DNA of 64,000 nt from Pseudomonas sp. MYb327 (GTDB lineage: Bacteria > Pseudomonadota > Gammaproteobacteria > Pseudomonadales > Pseudomonadaceae), in contig NZ_CP159258.1 in assembly GCF_040438925.1 (NCBI RefSeq), positions 634,001-698,000 on the forward strand, given 5' to 3'. Both the position numbers and the translations under genes were made by a program. Below the pieces are notes generated by a model. It was not told the DNA's origin, searched no databases, and was given only the letters and a program-made list of their open reading frames with translations. Positions 25,720 to 37,200 of this stretch are shown here, piece after piece. Each line of letters opens with the position of its first letter. Positions within the stretch are counted from its first letter, which is position 1.

Positions 25720-26460
25720 GTGGACAAGTACCTTTATGTGGCAATGACCGGCGCCAGCCAGAATGCACTGGCGCAAAAAGCTCATGCCAACAACCTCGCG
25801 AACATATCCACCAACGGCTTCCAGAAAGACTTGGAGCAAGCCCGTTCGATGCCGGTGTTCGGTGACAGCTTTCCGGCGCGTGCGTTTGCCATGTCCGAAC
25901 GCCCGGCCACCGATTTTTCCCCTGGCAGCCTGGTAGAAACCGGCCGCGACCTCGATGTCGCCGTGCAAGGCAGCGGCTGGCTGGCGGTGCAGACCCCTGA
26001 TGGTGGTGAAAGCTACGTGCGCACCGGCAGTCTGGTGGTCGACGCCCTCGGCGTACTGCGCGCCGGCAACGGTATGCCGGTGATCGGCAATGGCGGACCG
26101 ATTGCCGTGCCGCCCGAGCAACAAATTGAAGTGGGCGAAGACGGCACCATCAGCATTCGTGCGATGGGTGAAGGACCGCGCGTCATGGCGGAAGTTGACC
26201 GCATCAAGCTGGTCAACCCGGACATCAAGAACATGACCAAAGGCCTGGACGGTTCGATCCACACCAAGGATGGCCAGCCGGCGCAAGCCGATGCCAACGT
26301 CAAACTGGTGTCCGGGTTCCTCGAGTCGAGCAACGTCAACGCTGTGGAAGAGATGACTTCGGTACTGGCCTTGTCCAAGCAGTTCGAGCTGCACATCAAG
26401 ATGATGAACACCGCCAAAGACGATGACCAGGCCATGGCTCGGGTCTTGCAGATCAGCTAA
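25720..26460 (+). CDS. flgF: Flagellar proximal rod protein FlgF
   Basis: 246 residues from the GTG at 25720, preceded by AGAGGAAAGATT. It shows the rod protein ends: MTGASQNALAQKAHANNLANIST at the N terminus and SSNVNAVEEMTSVLALSKQFELH at the C terminus. It builds the proximal rod of the flagellar basal body. The frame runs 34 codons further upstream, but the family N terminus VDKYLYVAMTGA fixes the start. Confidence 0.93.
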   Translation: MDKYLYVAMTGASQNALAQKAHANNLANISTNGFQKDLEQARSMPVFGDSFPARAFAMSERPATDFSPGSLVETGRDLDVAVQGSGWLAVQTPDGGESYVRTGSLVVDALGVLRAGNGMPVIGNGGPIAVPPEQQIEVGEDGTISIRAMGEGPRVMAEVDRIKLVNPDIKNMTKGLDGSIHTKDGQPAQADANVKLVSGFLESSNVNAVEEMTSVLALSKQFELHIKMMNTAKDDDQAMARVLQIS

Positions 26461-26505
26461 TTATCAGAACGTTGCGCCGTAAAACAGGCGCACGAGGAGA
26501 ATCGA

Positions 26506-27291
26506 ATGCTTCCGGCTCTATGGGTTGCCAAAACCGGTCTGTCCGCCCAGGACACCAACCTGACCACCATTTCCAACAACCTGGCCAACGTCTCGACCAC
26601 GGGTTTCAAACGTGACCGCGCCGAGTTCCAGGACCTGCTCTATCAGATCAAGCGTCAGCCAGGCGCCCAGTCGACCCAGGACAGCGAACTGCCGTCGGGT
26701 CTGCAATTGGGTACCGGTGTGCGCATTGTCGGCACCCAGAAAAACTTCAGCGCCGGCAGCCTGCAAACCACCGAGCAGCCATTGGACATGGCCATCGACG
26801 GTCGTGGTTTCTTCCAGATCCTGCAACCGGACGGCACCACGTCCTACACCCGTGATGGTACGTTCCACCTGGACTCCAACGGCCAGATCGTCAACGCCAG
26901 CGGCTTCGCCCTGGAACCGGCGATTGTCATCCCGAACGATGCCCAGACCTTCACCGTCGGCAAGGACGGCACCGTCTCCATTACCGTGGCCGGCAACCCG
27001 GCGTCCCAGGTGATCGGCAACTTGCAAACCGCCGACTTCATCAACCCGGCCGGCCTGCAAGCCGTGGGCAACAACCTGTTCCTGGAAACCGCCGCCAGTG
27101 GTGCGCCGCAAGTCGGCACGCCTGGCCTGGCCGGTTTCGGTACCACACTGCAGAACACCCTGGAAACCTCCAACGTCAGCACCGTTGAGGAGATGGTCAA
27201 CATGATCACCACTCAGCGCGCCTACGAGATGAACTCCAAGGTGATCTCCACCGCCGACCAGATGCTCTCGTTCGTAACGCAGAATCTGTAA
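26506..27291 (+). CDS. flgG: Flagellar distal rod protein FlgG
   Basis: 261 residues, the typical length. N terminus LPALWVAKTGLSAQDTNLTT with NNLANVSTTGFKRDRAEFQD, central GRGFFQILQPDGTTSYTRDG, and C terminus NVSTVEEMVNMITTQRAYEM. It forms the distal rod between the proximal rod and hook. GAGGAGAATCG precedes the start. Second gene of the flgFGHIJKL operon. Confidence 0.96.
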   Translation: MLPALWVAKTGLSAQDTNLTTISNNLANVSTTGFKRDRAEFQDLLYQIKRQPGAQSTQDSELPSGLQLGTGVRIVGTQKNFSAGSLQTTEQPLDMAIDGRGFFQILQPDGTTSYTRDGTFHLDSNGQIVNASGFALEPAIVIPNDAQTFTVGKDGTVSITVAGNPASQVIGNLQTADFINPAGLQAVGNNLFLETAASGAPQVGTPGLAGFGTTLQNTLETSNVSTVEEMVNMITTQRAYEMNSKVISTADQMLSFVTQNL

Positions 27292-27343
27292 TCAAGTCTA
27301 TGAGGCGGCCACGAGGTCGCCTGCAACACCGTGAGGTAGGGTC

Positions 27344-28039
27344 ATGAATCGCTTCGTCTCTGTTCTGGCACTGAGTGGGATTACCGCGCTCGCAGGCTGC
27401 GTGCCTGTGACGCCCAAGCCTAATGACCCTTACTACGCCCCGGTGTTGCCGCGCACGCCGCTGCCGGCTGCCGCGAATAACGGCTCGATCTACCAGGCCG
27501 GTTTCGAACAAAACCTCTACAGCGACCGAAAGGCGTTTCGGGTCGGTGACATCATCACCATCACCCTGAACGAGAAGACCCAGGCCAGCAAAAACGCCAA
27601 CTCGCAGATCGACAAGACCAGCAAGACCGGCATTGGCCTGACCTCGCTGTTCGGTAGCAGCGCCACCACCAACAACCCGTTTGGCAGCAACGACCTGAGC
27701 TTGAGCGCCAGCTATGAAGGCGATCGCGCAACCAAGGGCGACAGCAAGGCCGGGCAGGGCAACAGCCTGACCGGTTCGATCACCGTGACGGTCGCTGACG
27801 TCTTGCCCAACGGCATCATCGCCGTGCGCGGCGAGAAGTGGCTGACCCTCAATACCGGCGACGAACTGGTACGGATTGCCGGCCTGGTTCGCGCCGATGA
27901 CATCGCCACTGATAACACCGTGTCGTCGACCCGTGTCGCCGATGCGCGCATCACCTATTCGGGTACCGGCTCGTTTGCCGATGCGAGTCAGCCAGGCTGG
28001 TTCGACCGTTTCTTCCTCAGCCCGCTGTTCCCTTTCTAG
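27344..28039 (+). CDS. flgH: Flagellar L-ring lipoprotein FlgH
   Basis: 231 residues with a lipoprotein signal peptide ending LAGC. The conserved core includes [30 protein letters not shown], a [21 protein letters not shown] strand, and [11 protein letters not shown]. It is lipid-anchored in the outer membrane and forms the L ring. The end is four bases from the start of the frame of flgI. Confidence 0.95.
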   Translation: MNRFVSVLALSGITALAGCVPVTPKPNDPYYAPVLPRTPLPAAANNGSIYQAGFEQNLYSDRKAFRVGDIITITLNEKTQASKNANSQIDKTSKTGIGLTSLFGSSATTNNPFGSNDLSLSASYEGDRATKGDSKAGQGNSLTGSITVTVADVLPNGIIAVRGEKWLTLNTGDELVRIAGLVRADDIATDNTVSSTRVADARITYSGTGSFADASQPGWFDRFFLSPLFPF

Positions 28040-28057
28040 GTGGCTTTCCAGTTGAGC

Positions 28058-29167
28058 ATGTTGAACTTCAAACACCTGATGGTGGCCGCCCTGATGCTGT
28101 CCGCAGCCTTCAATGCTCAAGCCGAGCGGCTGAAGGATATCGCCAGTATTTCCGGCGTGCGTTCCAACCAATTGATCGGATACGGCCTGGTGGTCGGGCT
28201 TAACGGCACCGGCGACCAGACGACGCAAACCCCGTTCACCCTGCAGACCTTCAACAACATGCTCTCGCAGTTCGGCATCAAGGTGCCGCCGGGCTCGGGC
28301 AACGTGCAGTTGAAGAACGTCGCGGCGGTGTCGATCAGTGCCGATTTACCGCCATTCGCCAAGCCGGGCCAACAAGTCGACATCACCGTATCGTCCATCG
28401 GTAACTCCAAGAGCCTGCGCGGCGGTACGTTGCTGCTGACGCCGCTCAAGGGCATCGACGGCAACGTCTACGCGGTCGCCCAGGGCAACCTGGTAGTCGG
28501 CGGTTTCGATGCTGAAGGTCGAGACGGTTCGAAGATCACCGTCAACGTTCCGTCGGCCGGTCGCATCCCGGGTGGTGCATCGGTCGAGCGAGCGGTGCCG
28601 AGCGGTTTCAATCAGGGCAACAGCCTGACCTTGAACCTCAACCGTTCCGACTTCACCACGGCCAAGCGCATCGTCGACAAGATCAACAACATGCTCGGCC
28701 CTGGCGTGGCCCAGGCCATCGACGGCGGTTCGATTCGCGTCAGCGCGCCGCTGGATCCGAGCCAGCGTGTCGACTACCTGTCGATCCTGGAAAACCTCGA
28801 AATCGATCCAGGTCAGGCGGTGGCGAAAGTCATCATCAACTCCCGGACCGGCACCATCGTGATCGGCCAGAACGTCAAGGTTTCACCGGCCGCCGTGACC
28901 CACGGCAGCCTGACCGTCACCATCACCGAAGACCCGATCGTCAGTCAGCCAGGCCCGTTGTCCAACGGTCAGACAGCGGTCGTGCCACGCTCGCGGGTCA
29001 ACGCCGAGCAGGAGGCCAAGCCGATGTTCAAGTTCGGCCCGGGCACCACCCTCGACGAAATCGTCCGTGCGGTGAACCAGGTCGGCGCGGCGCCGGGTGA
29101 CTTGATGGCGATTCTCGAAGCACTGAAACAGGCCGGCGCCTTGCAAGCCGACCTGATCGTGATCTGA
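28058..29167 (+). CDS. flgI: Flagellar P-ring protein FlgI
   Basis: 369 residues from ATG 28058, the same length as P. aeruginosa FlgI. A signal peptide ([16 protein letters not shown]) precedes [20 protein letters not shown]. Further conserved parts are [22 protein letters not shown] and [13 protein letters not shown] [16 protein letters not shown]. It forms the periplasmic P ring. The frame opens six codons earlier with a GTG directly after the flgH stop, so 28040 is a possible alternative start. No clear ribosome site is seen at either. Confidence 0.93.
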   Translation: MLNFKHLMVAALMLSAAFNAQAERLKDIASISGVRSNQLIGYGLVVGLNGTGDQTTQTPFTLQTFNNMLSQFGIKVPPGSGNVQLKNVAAVSISADLPPFAKPGQQVDITVSSIGNSKSLRGGTLLLTPLKGIDGNVYAVAQGNLVVGGFDAEGRDGSKITVNVPSAGRIPGGASVERAVPSGFNQGNSLTLNLNRSDFTTAKRIVDKINNMLGPGVAQAIDGGSIRVSAPLDPSQRVDYLSILENLEIDPGQAVAKVIINSRTGTIVIGQNVKVSPAAVTHGSLTVTITEDPIVSQPGPLSNGQTAVVPRSRVNAEQEAKPMFKFGPGTTLDEIVRAVNQVGAAPGDLMAILEALKQAGALQADLIVI

Positions 29168-29178
29168 GGACGGCGAGC

Positions 29179-30471
29179 ATGGATATGCGCAAGAGCGGTC
29201 GGGTCAGCAGTAGCGATTCGGGGTCGTATTCAGACCTCAATCGACTGAACCAGCTCAAGGTTGGCGACAAGAACAGCGACGGCAACATGCGCAAGGTTGC
29301 GCAGGAATTCGAATCGCTGTTTCTCGGTGAAATGCTCAAGTCCATGCGCTCGGCCACCGATGCGTTGGGGCAGGACAACCCGCTGAACACGCCAGCGGCC
29401 AAGCAATACCAGGAAATGTACGACCAGCAGTTGGCCGTTTCCATGTCCCGCGAGGGCGGTGGTATCGGGTTGGCAGACGTGCTGATGCGGCAAATGTCGA
29501 AGAACAAGCCGATGGCTCCGGGTGAAGCGGCCGCCGCCTCGGCAGCCAAGCAGGAGGCCGCTAAAGCTGCGGTACAAACGCCGGTGGCCGCTGGAACTGT
29601 TGCCATCAACGGTCCGCTTTCGCGGGTCAACGGCGAGCGTCCGTTGTGGGCTTCGCGGTCGGTCAAGGCACCGACGGGCGAGGGCTCGCATCGCAATGAC
29701 ATGGCACTGATCAATCAGCGACGCCTGGCATTGCCGCCGAAACTGGCTGATCGTCTGCTCGCCGGGCTGGTGCCGTCGGCATCGACTGCGGCAACGACAG
29801 CTGTCGTCGCGCAGAACAACATCCAGTTGCCGCAAACCACCAAGAGCGGTTCCGGCCCCTTGTACAACGGCGATTGGCTCGCTCCGCAAACGACCACCGC
29901 GTCCGGTGGGCGCATGCAAGTGTACGGCCGCGCCATGGCGCAAATACCTCTGGCGCCGGCGAAGAAAGTCTTCAGTTCCGCTGACGAATTCGTCAACACC
30001 ATGTTGCCGATGGCCAAGGAAGCCGCCGACCGCATTGGCGTCGATCCGCGTTACCTGGTGGCCCAGGCTGCGCTGGAAACCGGTTGGGGCAAATCGGTCA
30101 TGCGCGCCCAGGATGGCAGCAGCAGCCACAACCTGTTTGGCATCAAGGCCGGCAGCAGTTGGAAGGGCGATTCGGCGCGGGCGATCACCAGCGAATTCAG
30201 GAATGGCGAGATGGTCAGGGAGACGGCCGAGTTTCGTTCCTACGATTCTTACAAGGACAGTTTCCATGACCTTGTGACTTTGCTGCAGACCAATAATCGC
30301 TATCAAGATGTCGTGAAGTCGGCCGATAACCCAGAACAGTTTGTACGCGAGTTGCAGAAGGCCGGTTACGCAACCGACCCGGACTACGCGAGCAAGATTT
30401 CGCAGATAGCCAGGCAGATGACGAGTTACCAGAACTACGCTGCGGCGGGCGCTTCCACCACGCCTTTATAG
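29179..30471 (+). CDS. flgJ: Peptidoglycan hydrolase and rod cap FlgJ
   Basis: 430 residues with two domains. The N-terminal rod-cap domain, about 35-110, has KVAQEFESLFLGEMLKSMR and GGGIGLADVLMRQM. The central part is a Pro/Ala/Thr-rich linker. The C-terminal glucosaminidase, about 270-420, has YLVAQAALETGWGKSVM with the catalytic Glu and HNLFGIKAGSSWKG. It caps the growing rod and cuts peptidoglycan for rod passage. It starts 11 bases after flgI. Confidence 0.95.
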   Translation: MDMRKSGRVSSSDSGSYSDLNRLNQLKVGDKNSDGNMRKVAQEFESLFLGEMLKSMRSATDALGQDNPLNTPAAKQYQEMYDQQLAVSMSREGGGIGLADVLMRQMSKNKPMAPGEAAAASAAKQEAAKAAVQTPVAAGTVAINGPLSRVNGERPLWASRSVKAPTGEGSHRNDMALINQRRLALPPKLADRLLAGLVPSASTAATTAVVAQNNIQLPQTTKSGSGPLYNGDWLAPQTTTASGGRMQVYGRAMAQIPLAPAKKVFSSADEFVNTMLPMAKEAADRIGVDPRYLVAQAALETGWGKSVMRAQDGSSSHNLFGIKAGSSWKGDSARAITSEFRNGEMVRETAEFRSYDSYKDSFHDLVTLLQTNNRYQDVVKSADNPEQFVRELQKAGYATDPDYASKISQIARQMTSYQNYAAAGASTTPL

Positions 30472-30494
30472 GCACAAGGATTAAGGTCTGAACC

Positions 30495-32540
30495 ATGAGT
30501 TTGCTCAATATCGGGATGTCGGGACTGGCTGCTGGCCATTCTTCGTTGGTGACCACCGGCAACAACATTGCCAACGTCGACACCGCTGGGTACTCGCGCC
30601 AGCAAACCGTGCAGAGCACCAAAGGCTCGATTCAGTACGGCAACGTGTTCATCGGCACCGGCACGACGCTGGCCGATGTGCGTCGGGTGTACAACACCTA
30701 TTTGGATTCGCAGTTGCGCACGGCGACTTCGCTCAACAGCGAAGCGTCCAGCTATGGCGCCCAGGTCACGCCGCTGGATGCCACGCTGTCCGACTCCAAT
30801 ACCGGTCTGACCGCTGTGCTGCAGAAGTTTTTCACGTCGATGCAGGGTGTCGCGACATCCGCTACGGATGACACGTCTCGTCAAGCGGTGATCAGCGGCG
30901 CCCAAGGGCTGGCCAGTCGCTTCAACTCCATCGCCAAGCAGTTGAACGACCAGAACACCACCCTCAACGGCAACCTGTCGGACATGGCGGCGCAGGTCAA
31001 TAAACTCGCCAATTCGATTGCCGGCCTCAACCAGAAAATTGCCGAACTTTCCTCCGGCACCAGCCAGCCCAATGACCTGCTCGACAGCCGTAACGAAGCG
31101 GTGCGTCAGTTGTCCGAGCTGGTCGGCGCGCAAGTCGTCGAACGCGGCAACAGCTACGACATCTACGTCGGTAGCGGCCAGCCGCTGGTGATCGGCAACA
31201 CCACCAATACCCTGGAAGCCGTGCCGGGCAAGGATGATCCGTCGCGCATGTCGCTGCAGATGAACCGCGGCTCCAGCACCATCGACATCACGTCGGTGAT
31301 CAGCGGTGGCGAAATCGGTGGTCTGCTGTCTTACCGCAAGGAAGTCCTCGACCCATCGCTCAACGAGCTGGGGCGTGTGGCACTGGTGGTGGCTGATCAG
31401 ATCAACCGTCAACAAGCCCAGGGCATCGACAAGAACGGTGACTTTGGTGCGCCGATTTTCAACAACATCAACAGTGCCACCCTGATCAGTCAGCGCAGCA
31501 TTGCCCAGGCGGGTAACAGCACCGGTTCCGGTAACCTGGATGTCACCATCAAAGACACTGGCAAGCTGACCACCAGTGACTACGAGGTGACGTTCACCAG
31601 CCCGACCAACTACAGCGTCAAGCGTTCTGACGGCACCGACATGGGCAGCTTCAGCACCACGACCACGCCGCCTCCAGTGATTGACGGGTTCAGCCTGAAT
31701 CTCAACGGCGGTGCGTTGAGTGCCGGTGACTCGTTCAAGGTGACCCCGACCCGTGGCGCGGCGAGCAGCATCCAGGCCGTCCTCACCGACCCGAAAAAAA
31801 TCGCCGCCGCGGCACCGTTGACCGGCGTGACCAGTGCCAACAACACCGGCACTTACACCCAGCCGACGCTGACCAGCACCATCGACATCTACAACCCGGC
31901 GGCCCAGGCAGAAATGCAGACCGCGCTCAAGTATTCGACACCGGTCAAACTGGTGTTCGGTGCCGCGAGCGGCGGTAGCCAGAGTTACAACATGGTCGAT
32001 GCCAAAGGCAACTCGATCGGCACCGGCACCATTGTTCCAGGACAGAGCAACACCCTGAGCCTGAAAGTGGGCATGGTCGACGCCACGGGCGCTCCGGTCA
32101 TGGACAACAGCGTTGCTCCGCCGGTGCAGAAAACCTTCACCGTCGAAACCACGGTCGGCGCCGCGCCAACGACCGGCGAAAGCTTCACGATCAACCTGAC
32201 CGGCGCGGCGTCCTCCGACAACCGCAACGCTCAAGCGCTGGTCGGCCTGCAAACCAAGCAGACCGTAGACACCGGTAGCGCGAGCAAAGGCATCAGCCTG
32301 ACCGACGCCTACAACAAACTGGTGACCAACGTCGGCACCAAGGCGGCCCAGGGCAAAACCGACAGCGAAGCCACCACGGCGATCCTGACCAATGCCAAAG
32401 GTGCCCGTGATTCGGTGTCCGGGGTCGACCTGGATGAAGAAACCGGCAACCTGGTCAAATACCAGCAGTACTACACCGCGTCTTCGCAGATCATCAAGGC
32501 TGCGCAGGAAATTTTCAGCACGCTGATCAACAGCCTTTAA
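30495..32540 (+). CDS. flgK: Flagellar hook-associated protein 1 FlgK
   Basis: 681 residues, near the 683 of P. aeruginosa. The N terminus MSLLNIGMSGLAAGHSSLVT with NIANVDTAGYSRQ, and the C terminus DLDEETGNLVKYQQYYTASS, are the conserved helical ends. The central region is Ser/Thr/Gly-rich and variable. It sits at the hook-filament junction. It starts 23 bases after flgJ. Confidence 0.95.
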   Translation: MSLLNIGMSGLAAGHSSLVTTGNNIANVDTAGYSRQQTVQSTKGSIQYGNVFIGTGTTLADVRRVYNTYLDSQLRTATSLNSEASSYGAQVTPLDATLSDSNTGLTAVLQKFFTSMQGVATSATDDTSRQAVISGAQGLASRFNSIAKQLNDQNTTLNGNLSDMAAQVNKLANSIAGLNQKIAELSSGTSQPNDLLDSRNEAVRQLSELVGAQVVERGNSYDIYVGSGQPLVIGNTTNTLEAVPGKDDPSRMSLQMNRGSSTIDITSVISGGEIGGLLSYRKEVLDPSLNELGRVALVVADQINRQQAQGIDKNGDFGAPIFNNINSATLISQRSIAQAGNSTGSGNLDVTIKDTGKLTTSDYEVTFTSPTNYSVKRSDGTDMGSFSTTTTPPPVIDGFSLNLNGGALSAGDSFKVTPTRGAASSIQAVLTDPKKIAAAAPLTGVTSANNTGTYTQPTLTSTIDIYNPAAQAEMQTALKYSTPVKLVFGAASGGSQSYNMVDAKGNSIGTGTIVPGQSNTLSLKVGMVDATGAPVMDNSVAPPVQKTFTVETTVGAAPTTGESFTINLTGAASSDNRNAQALVGLQTKQTVDTGSASKGISLTDAYNKLVTNVGTKAAQGKTDSEATTAILTNAKGARDSVSGVDLDEETGNLVKYQQYYTASSQIIKAAQEIFSTLINSL

Positions 32541-32553
32541 GGAGTCGTAATTC

Positions 32554-34119
32554 ATGCGCATTTCTACCGCCCAGTATTACGAGATAACCGCTGCCAACTA
32601 CCAGCGCAACTTCAACAAGGCGATCGCGACCAGCAATGAAGCCAGCAGCCTGGTGCGTGTCAACACCGCCGCCGATGATCCGATCGGTGCCGGGCGTTTG
32701 CTGCAGTTGGGCCAGCAGAGTGCAATGATTGATCAGTACAAAACCAACATCAGTTCGACCAAAAATGCGTTGAGCCTGCAGGAAACCACGTTGTCCTCCA
32801 TTGGTACCGCCCTGCAGCGAGCCAAGGAAATCGCCCTCAGTGCCAACAACGGCATCGCCACCGATGCTGACCGCAAAGCCTATGCGGAAGAGTTGAGCCA
32901 GATCCAGGAGCAAGTGCTGGGCCTGATGAACTCCAAGGACTCGGCGGGCAACTACCTGTTCTCCGGTTCGAAAACCGACACGGCGCCGTACTCGAAGAAC
33001 GCTGACGGCACCTTCACCTACAACGGTGACCAGACCAGCATCAATCTGGGCATTGGCGATAATCTGTCGATCGCCACCAACACCACGGGTTGGGATGCAT
33101 TCCAGCAGACCATCAACACCAGTCGCACCCAGACCACCATGACCGCGCCAGCGGTGGATGACGGTCGAGTGGTCCTGTCCAGTGGCCAGATCAACTCCAG
33201 TGCGACCTACAACGCCAAGTTCGCGGGCGGGGAGCCGTACACAGTCACTTTCCTCAGCAGCACGCAGTTGCGCATTACCGATGCACTGGGTAACGACGTG
33301 ACCGCTGAAGCCAGCCAGAACGGTGTGGTCAGCAACAGCAACGGCGCCAACCAGGTGGTCAACTTCCGTGGTGTCGACATGAAGCTGAACATCAATCTCC
33401 AGTCCGGCGATGTCCCGGACACGGCGATTGCCGGGCATACCTTCCAGTTGGCTTCCACCCCGGACACCTTCAACACCTCGCGCAGCCCTGGTAACCCTTC
33501 GACGGCGGTCATCACCGGCTCCAGCGTGACCAACAATACCGCCTACACCAATGCGTTCCCGTCGGGCGGGGCGATTCTCAAGTTCACCAGCGCGACCGAT
33601 TTCGATCTGTACGCAGCGCCGATCACTGCCGACAGCAGGCCAGTGTCGTCGGGCACCATGGTCGGGACCAACGCCACCGCCGCTGGCGTGACCTTCGCCG
33701 TGGGCGGAACGCCGGGTGCCGGTGACCAGTTTGTGATTCAGGCCAACAATCACCAGACCCAGAACGTGCTCGATACCCTGGGCCAAATGATGACCGCCAT
33801 GAATTTGCCGGTTGGCTCCGACCCGGTCGCCAGACAGAAATTTCTGGCGGCCATGGATTCGGGCATGGGCAACCTCGACAGCGCCTCCAACCAGATTGGC
33901 ACCGCAGTGACTTCGATCGGTGCGCGTGGTCAGTCGCTGGATGATCAGTCCACGACCAACGAGACCCTGACGTTGGCCAATACCGCGAGCCAGTCATCGA
34001 TTCGCGATTCTGATCCGGCCGAGGTAATGACTCGCCTGACGTTGCAGCAGACCATGTTGCAGGCTGCCCAACTGGCGTTCAGCAAAATTTCTCAGTTGGG
34101 CCTGTTCAACAAGATCTGA
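32554..34119 (+). CDS. flgL: Flagellar hook-associated protein 3 FlgL
   Basis: 521 residues. The N terminus RISTAQYYEITAANYQRNFNK and C terminus SDPAEVMTRLTLQQTMLQAA with FSKISQLGLFNKI are typical of FlgL. The middle, about 190-400, is a large variable insertion of Gly/Ser/Thr/Asn-rich strand segments. P. aeruginosa FlgL is about 439 residues, so this protein is longer in the surface-exposed part. Last gene of the flgF operon. Confidence 0.93.
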   Translation: MRISTAQYYEITAANYQRNFNKAIATSNEASSLVRVNTAADDPIGAGRLLQLGQQSAMIDQYKTNISSTKNALSLQETTLSSIGTALQRAKEIALSANNGIATDADRKAYAEELSQIQEQVLGLMNSKDSAGNYLFSGSKTDTAPYSKNADGTFTYNGDQTSINLGIGDNLSIATNTTGWDAFQQTINTSRTQTTMTAPAVDDGRVVLSSGQINSSATYNAKFAGGEPYTVTFLSSTQLRITDALGNDVTAEASQNGVVSNSNGANQVVNFRGVDMKLNINLQSGDVPDTAIAGHTFQLASTPDTFNTSRSPGNPSTAVITGSSVTNNTAYTNAFPSGGAILKFTSATDFDLYAAPITADSRPVSSGTMVGTNATAAGVTFAVGGTPGAGDQFVIQANNHQTQNVLDTLGQMMTAMNLPVGSDPVARQKFLAAMDSGMGNLDSASNQIGTAVTSIGARGQSLDDQSTTNETLTLANTASQSSIRDSDPAEVMTRLTLQQTMLQAAQLAFSKISQLGLFNKI

Positions 34120-34126
34120 CGGCTGC

Positions 34127-34144
34127 CGGGCGCGCAGGCGCCCG
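34127..34144 (+). terminator. GC hairpin behind flgL without T tract
   Basis: CGGGCGC (34127-34133) and GCGCCCG (34138-34144) form a tight stem with loop GCAG, 8 bases after the flgL stop. No T run follows, so it may protect the mRNA end or act weakly as a terminator. Confidence 0.35.
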
Positions 34145-34231
34145 ATTGCCCTGACCCTTCAATATTCATCGTTTTTGCGGTTTCAAAGGGCTCGCTGTCC
34201 TGGGCGGACCCGCACCGCTTGTGAGCCCGCC

Positions 34232-37200
34232 GTGAATTCACTTCCGCTTGTCAGCCTGGTCATTCCTGCCTTCAACCCACGCTTTTTCAACCGGGCCTTG
34301 CGCAGTGCCGTGACCCAGAGTTACGGCAATCTGGAGATCATTGTCTGCGATGACAGTCGCGACAACGAGATCGAGGACATCGTCGCTTCGGTGGTTGAGC
34401 AAACCGGAGTCGCCGTGCACTACGTGCGCAATCCGCGCACCCTGGGGCTGGTCGGTAACCTGCAAGCATGCCTTGAGCAGGCGCAAGGCGAGTTCATCAA
34501 GTTTCTCTGTGATGATGATCAACTGTTCTCGGCGTGCATTGAGCGCCAGGCGCAGCCGCTCATCGATCATGCAGAGGTGAATCTGGTACTGGCCCAGCGA
34601 CTGTTCTGGGATGCCGATGACCTGGTGCTGCCGTCGCGGCTCGAAAACACGCCGCTTTCCCCGGCGAGCGGGCTGTTCAAGGGCGAAGACCTGCTGGGGA
34701 TCTTCGAGAACTTCCCGGTCAATATCCTCGGCGGATTCAGCAATGCGCTGTTCCGTCGCGCGGATGTGCTGGAGCTGATGCCAGCCTTGACCCAGCCAGG
34801 ACACTGCTTCGTCGCAACCCTCGATTTTGCCCTGTACGTTTGCCTGCTGCGGCGCGGCAACCTGGTGGTGTCCAACCTCATCCTCAGTGTCGAGCGCCTG
34901 TATCCGGAGCGGCTGAGCGGCCAGCAAGCCATGAAGGACGCGGTAGAGGCCGAGCGGCAATGGATGTTGCAGATGCTCAAGGCCCGCAGCGGCGAGTCGG
35001 CGCCTGCACCTGGATGGGTTCGCTATCTGCCGCTGTCCAAGGCGGGCGAGTCACCCCGGGTCTGGGAAGAGTTGCCATTGAGCCGAACCTTGGGTACCCG
35101 GCAGACCACTCAGGATTACCAGGTCGGTATCGCCAGCGTCAGTTTCGCCGAGCTGTATGGCCAGTGGCTTTCCTGCCGCAGTCTCAGCGACGGGCAGCGA
35201 GAGCTGTTGTCGGAAACGCTGGCCGGTTGGCCGCATGTGCCTAAAATCGTCCCGGTCATCATTGATGAGCACGGCAGCCGATCTGCGCTGGAGCTCACGC
35301 TGGAAGCGCTCGCGGAACAGGATTACGCGCCTGAGCTGACGCTGGTGCTTTCGTCTGCCTGTACTGAGGCCAGGCTGAGTGAAGGGGTTTTCCGTTTGCC
35401 GCTGCAAGATGACTGGCAGCAACAAATCAACGATCTGCTGCCGCAACTGGCAGGCGCCGACTGGTTCTATCTGCTGCGCGCCGGCGATCGTCTGGTGGCC
35501 CCGGCCTTGCTCGTCATGGCCGAACGGATCGCCCACTCGCACACACTGACGTGCCTGTACAGCGATGAGGGCGGACTGCGACAGGGGGAATCGGTGGAGC
35601 CTGCGTTCAAACCCGATTTCAACCTGGACCTCATGCGCAGCTACCCCTACGTCGGGCGTGCCCTGGCGTTCGAGCGCGAGCGATTCCTGGCGCTGGGCGG
35701 TTTTGATTCGGTGTACGGCGAACTGGCACCTCACGATGTGTTGTGGCGCATGGTCGAGAATGACGGCACCCAGGTGATCGGCCACATCGCCGAAGTGTTG
35801 CTGGAGTCGGTGTTCGACCTGGGCAAATGGCTGTCGCAGCCGGACGTGATCGACAACAATCGGCTGTTGCTCGAGGCGCACCTGCAACGTGTTGGCGTCG
35901 CCCATGACATTCGCCAGGGCAGTTCGGCGCTGCTCAATCGTGTCGACTATCGGCATGCCGATCAGCCGCTGGTGTCGATCATCATTGCCAGTCAGGACCA
36001 GACGATTGCCTTGCAGCGTTGCGTCGAGACCCTGCTGGAGAAGACCGCTTACGGCGAGTACGAATTACTGCTGGTGGACAATGGCAGCGAGAGCGCCGAG
36101 GCGCGGGCCTGGTTCGCCGCTATGGCGCAGTTGGGCAGTGAGCGGATTCGTGTGGTGAGCTGTGAGCGTCAGGACAATGTGGCGGCGCTGCGCAATTTCG
36201 CCGTGAACCAGTCCCGTGGTGATTACGTCCTGTTGCTCAACCCTTATGCGGTGATCACCCAGGGTGACTGGCTGGATGAATTGCTCAACCACGCACAGCG
36301 TCCGGAAGTCGGCGTGGTCGGCGCCAAGCTGTTCAACCCGGATGGTTGCGTGTTGCATGCCGGCCTGATCCTTGGTCTGCAGGGCCCGGCCGGTGCGCCG
36401 TTTTACGGCGAGTCTCTGCAGGCATTGGGTTACATGAACCGGTTGCAGGTCGCTCACAATTTGAGTGCCGTCGGTGGTGATTGCCTGATGGTGCGCAAAG
36501 CGGTGTTCGAAGCGGTCGGCGGCCTGGACGAGCAGGAGCTGGCGCAGTCGCTGCACGAGGTGGACCTGTGCCTGCGGGTTGGCCAGGAAGGTTATCTGGT
36601 GGTGTGGACACCTTTTGCTCAAATGGCGCTGGGGGCGAAACCGGCCGTGGTGGGGCAAGCGGACGAGGAGACTTCGCGTGCCCAGGAACAGGAGGTATTC
36701 TACAAACGGTGGTTACCGCTGATTGCCCGTGATCCGGCTTACAACGTCAATATGTCGTTGCATGGGCTCGGTGGCTCCAGCTTCAGTCTCGAGCCAGGCC
36801 TGCGTACAGGCTGGAGCCCGTTTTCCAACGAACATCTGCCCAAAATTCTCGCGGTGCCCATCAATGCATCTGCCATTGGTCACTACCGGGTGACGCAGCC
36901 CTTGCTCGAGCTGGAAGCGGCAGGCCGGGCTTTCGGGCGTATCCATTACAGCATGCCGTCGATCATTGAAATCGAGCGTCAGGCGCCTGACGTTATCATC
37001 CTGCAAGGTCGCTATTCAGAAGGGACGATCAGCGAGATTCCCGCACTGCAACGCTACTCCAATGCGCGGCGGATCTACGAGCTCGATGACTATGTCATCC
37101 ACGTTCCACATCGCAATGCGCATATCCGCAACATGCCGGGCAAGGATGAGATGGAGAGGCTGGTGCGAGGGGCGATCGGTATGTGCGATCGCGTCGTGGT

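Noticed and set aside
30435..32561. 708-codon open frame on the minus strand
   Set aside because: It lies opposite flgK, which has clear conserved ends. The antisense product is Gly/Val/Arg/His-rich without any family.
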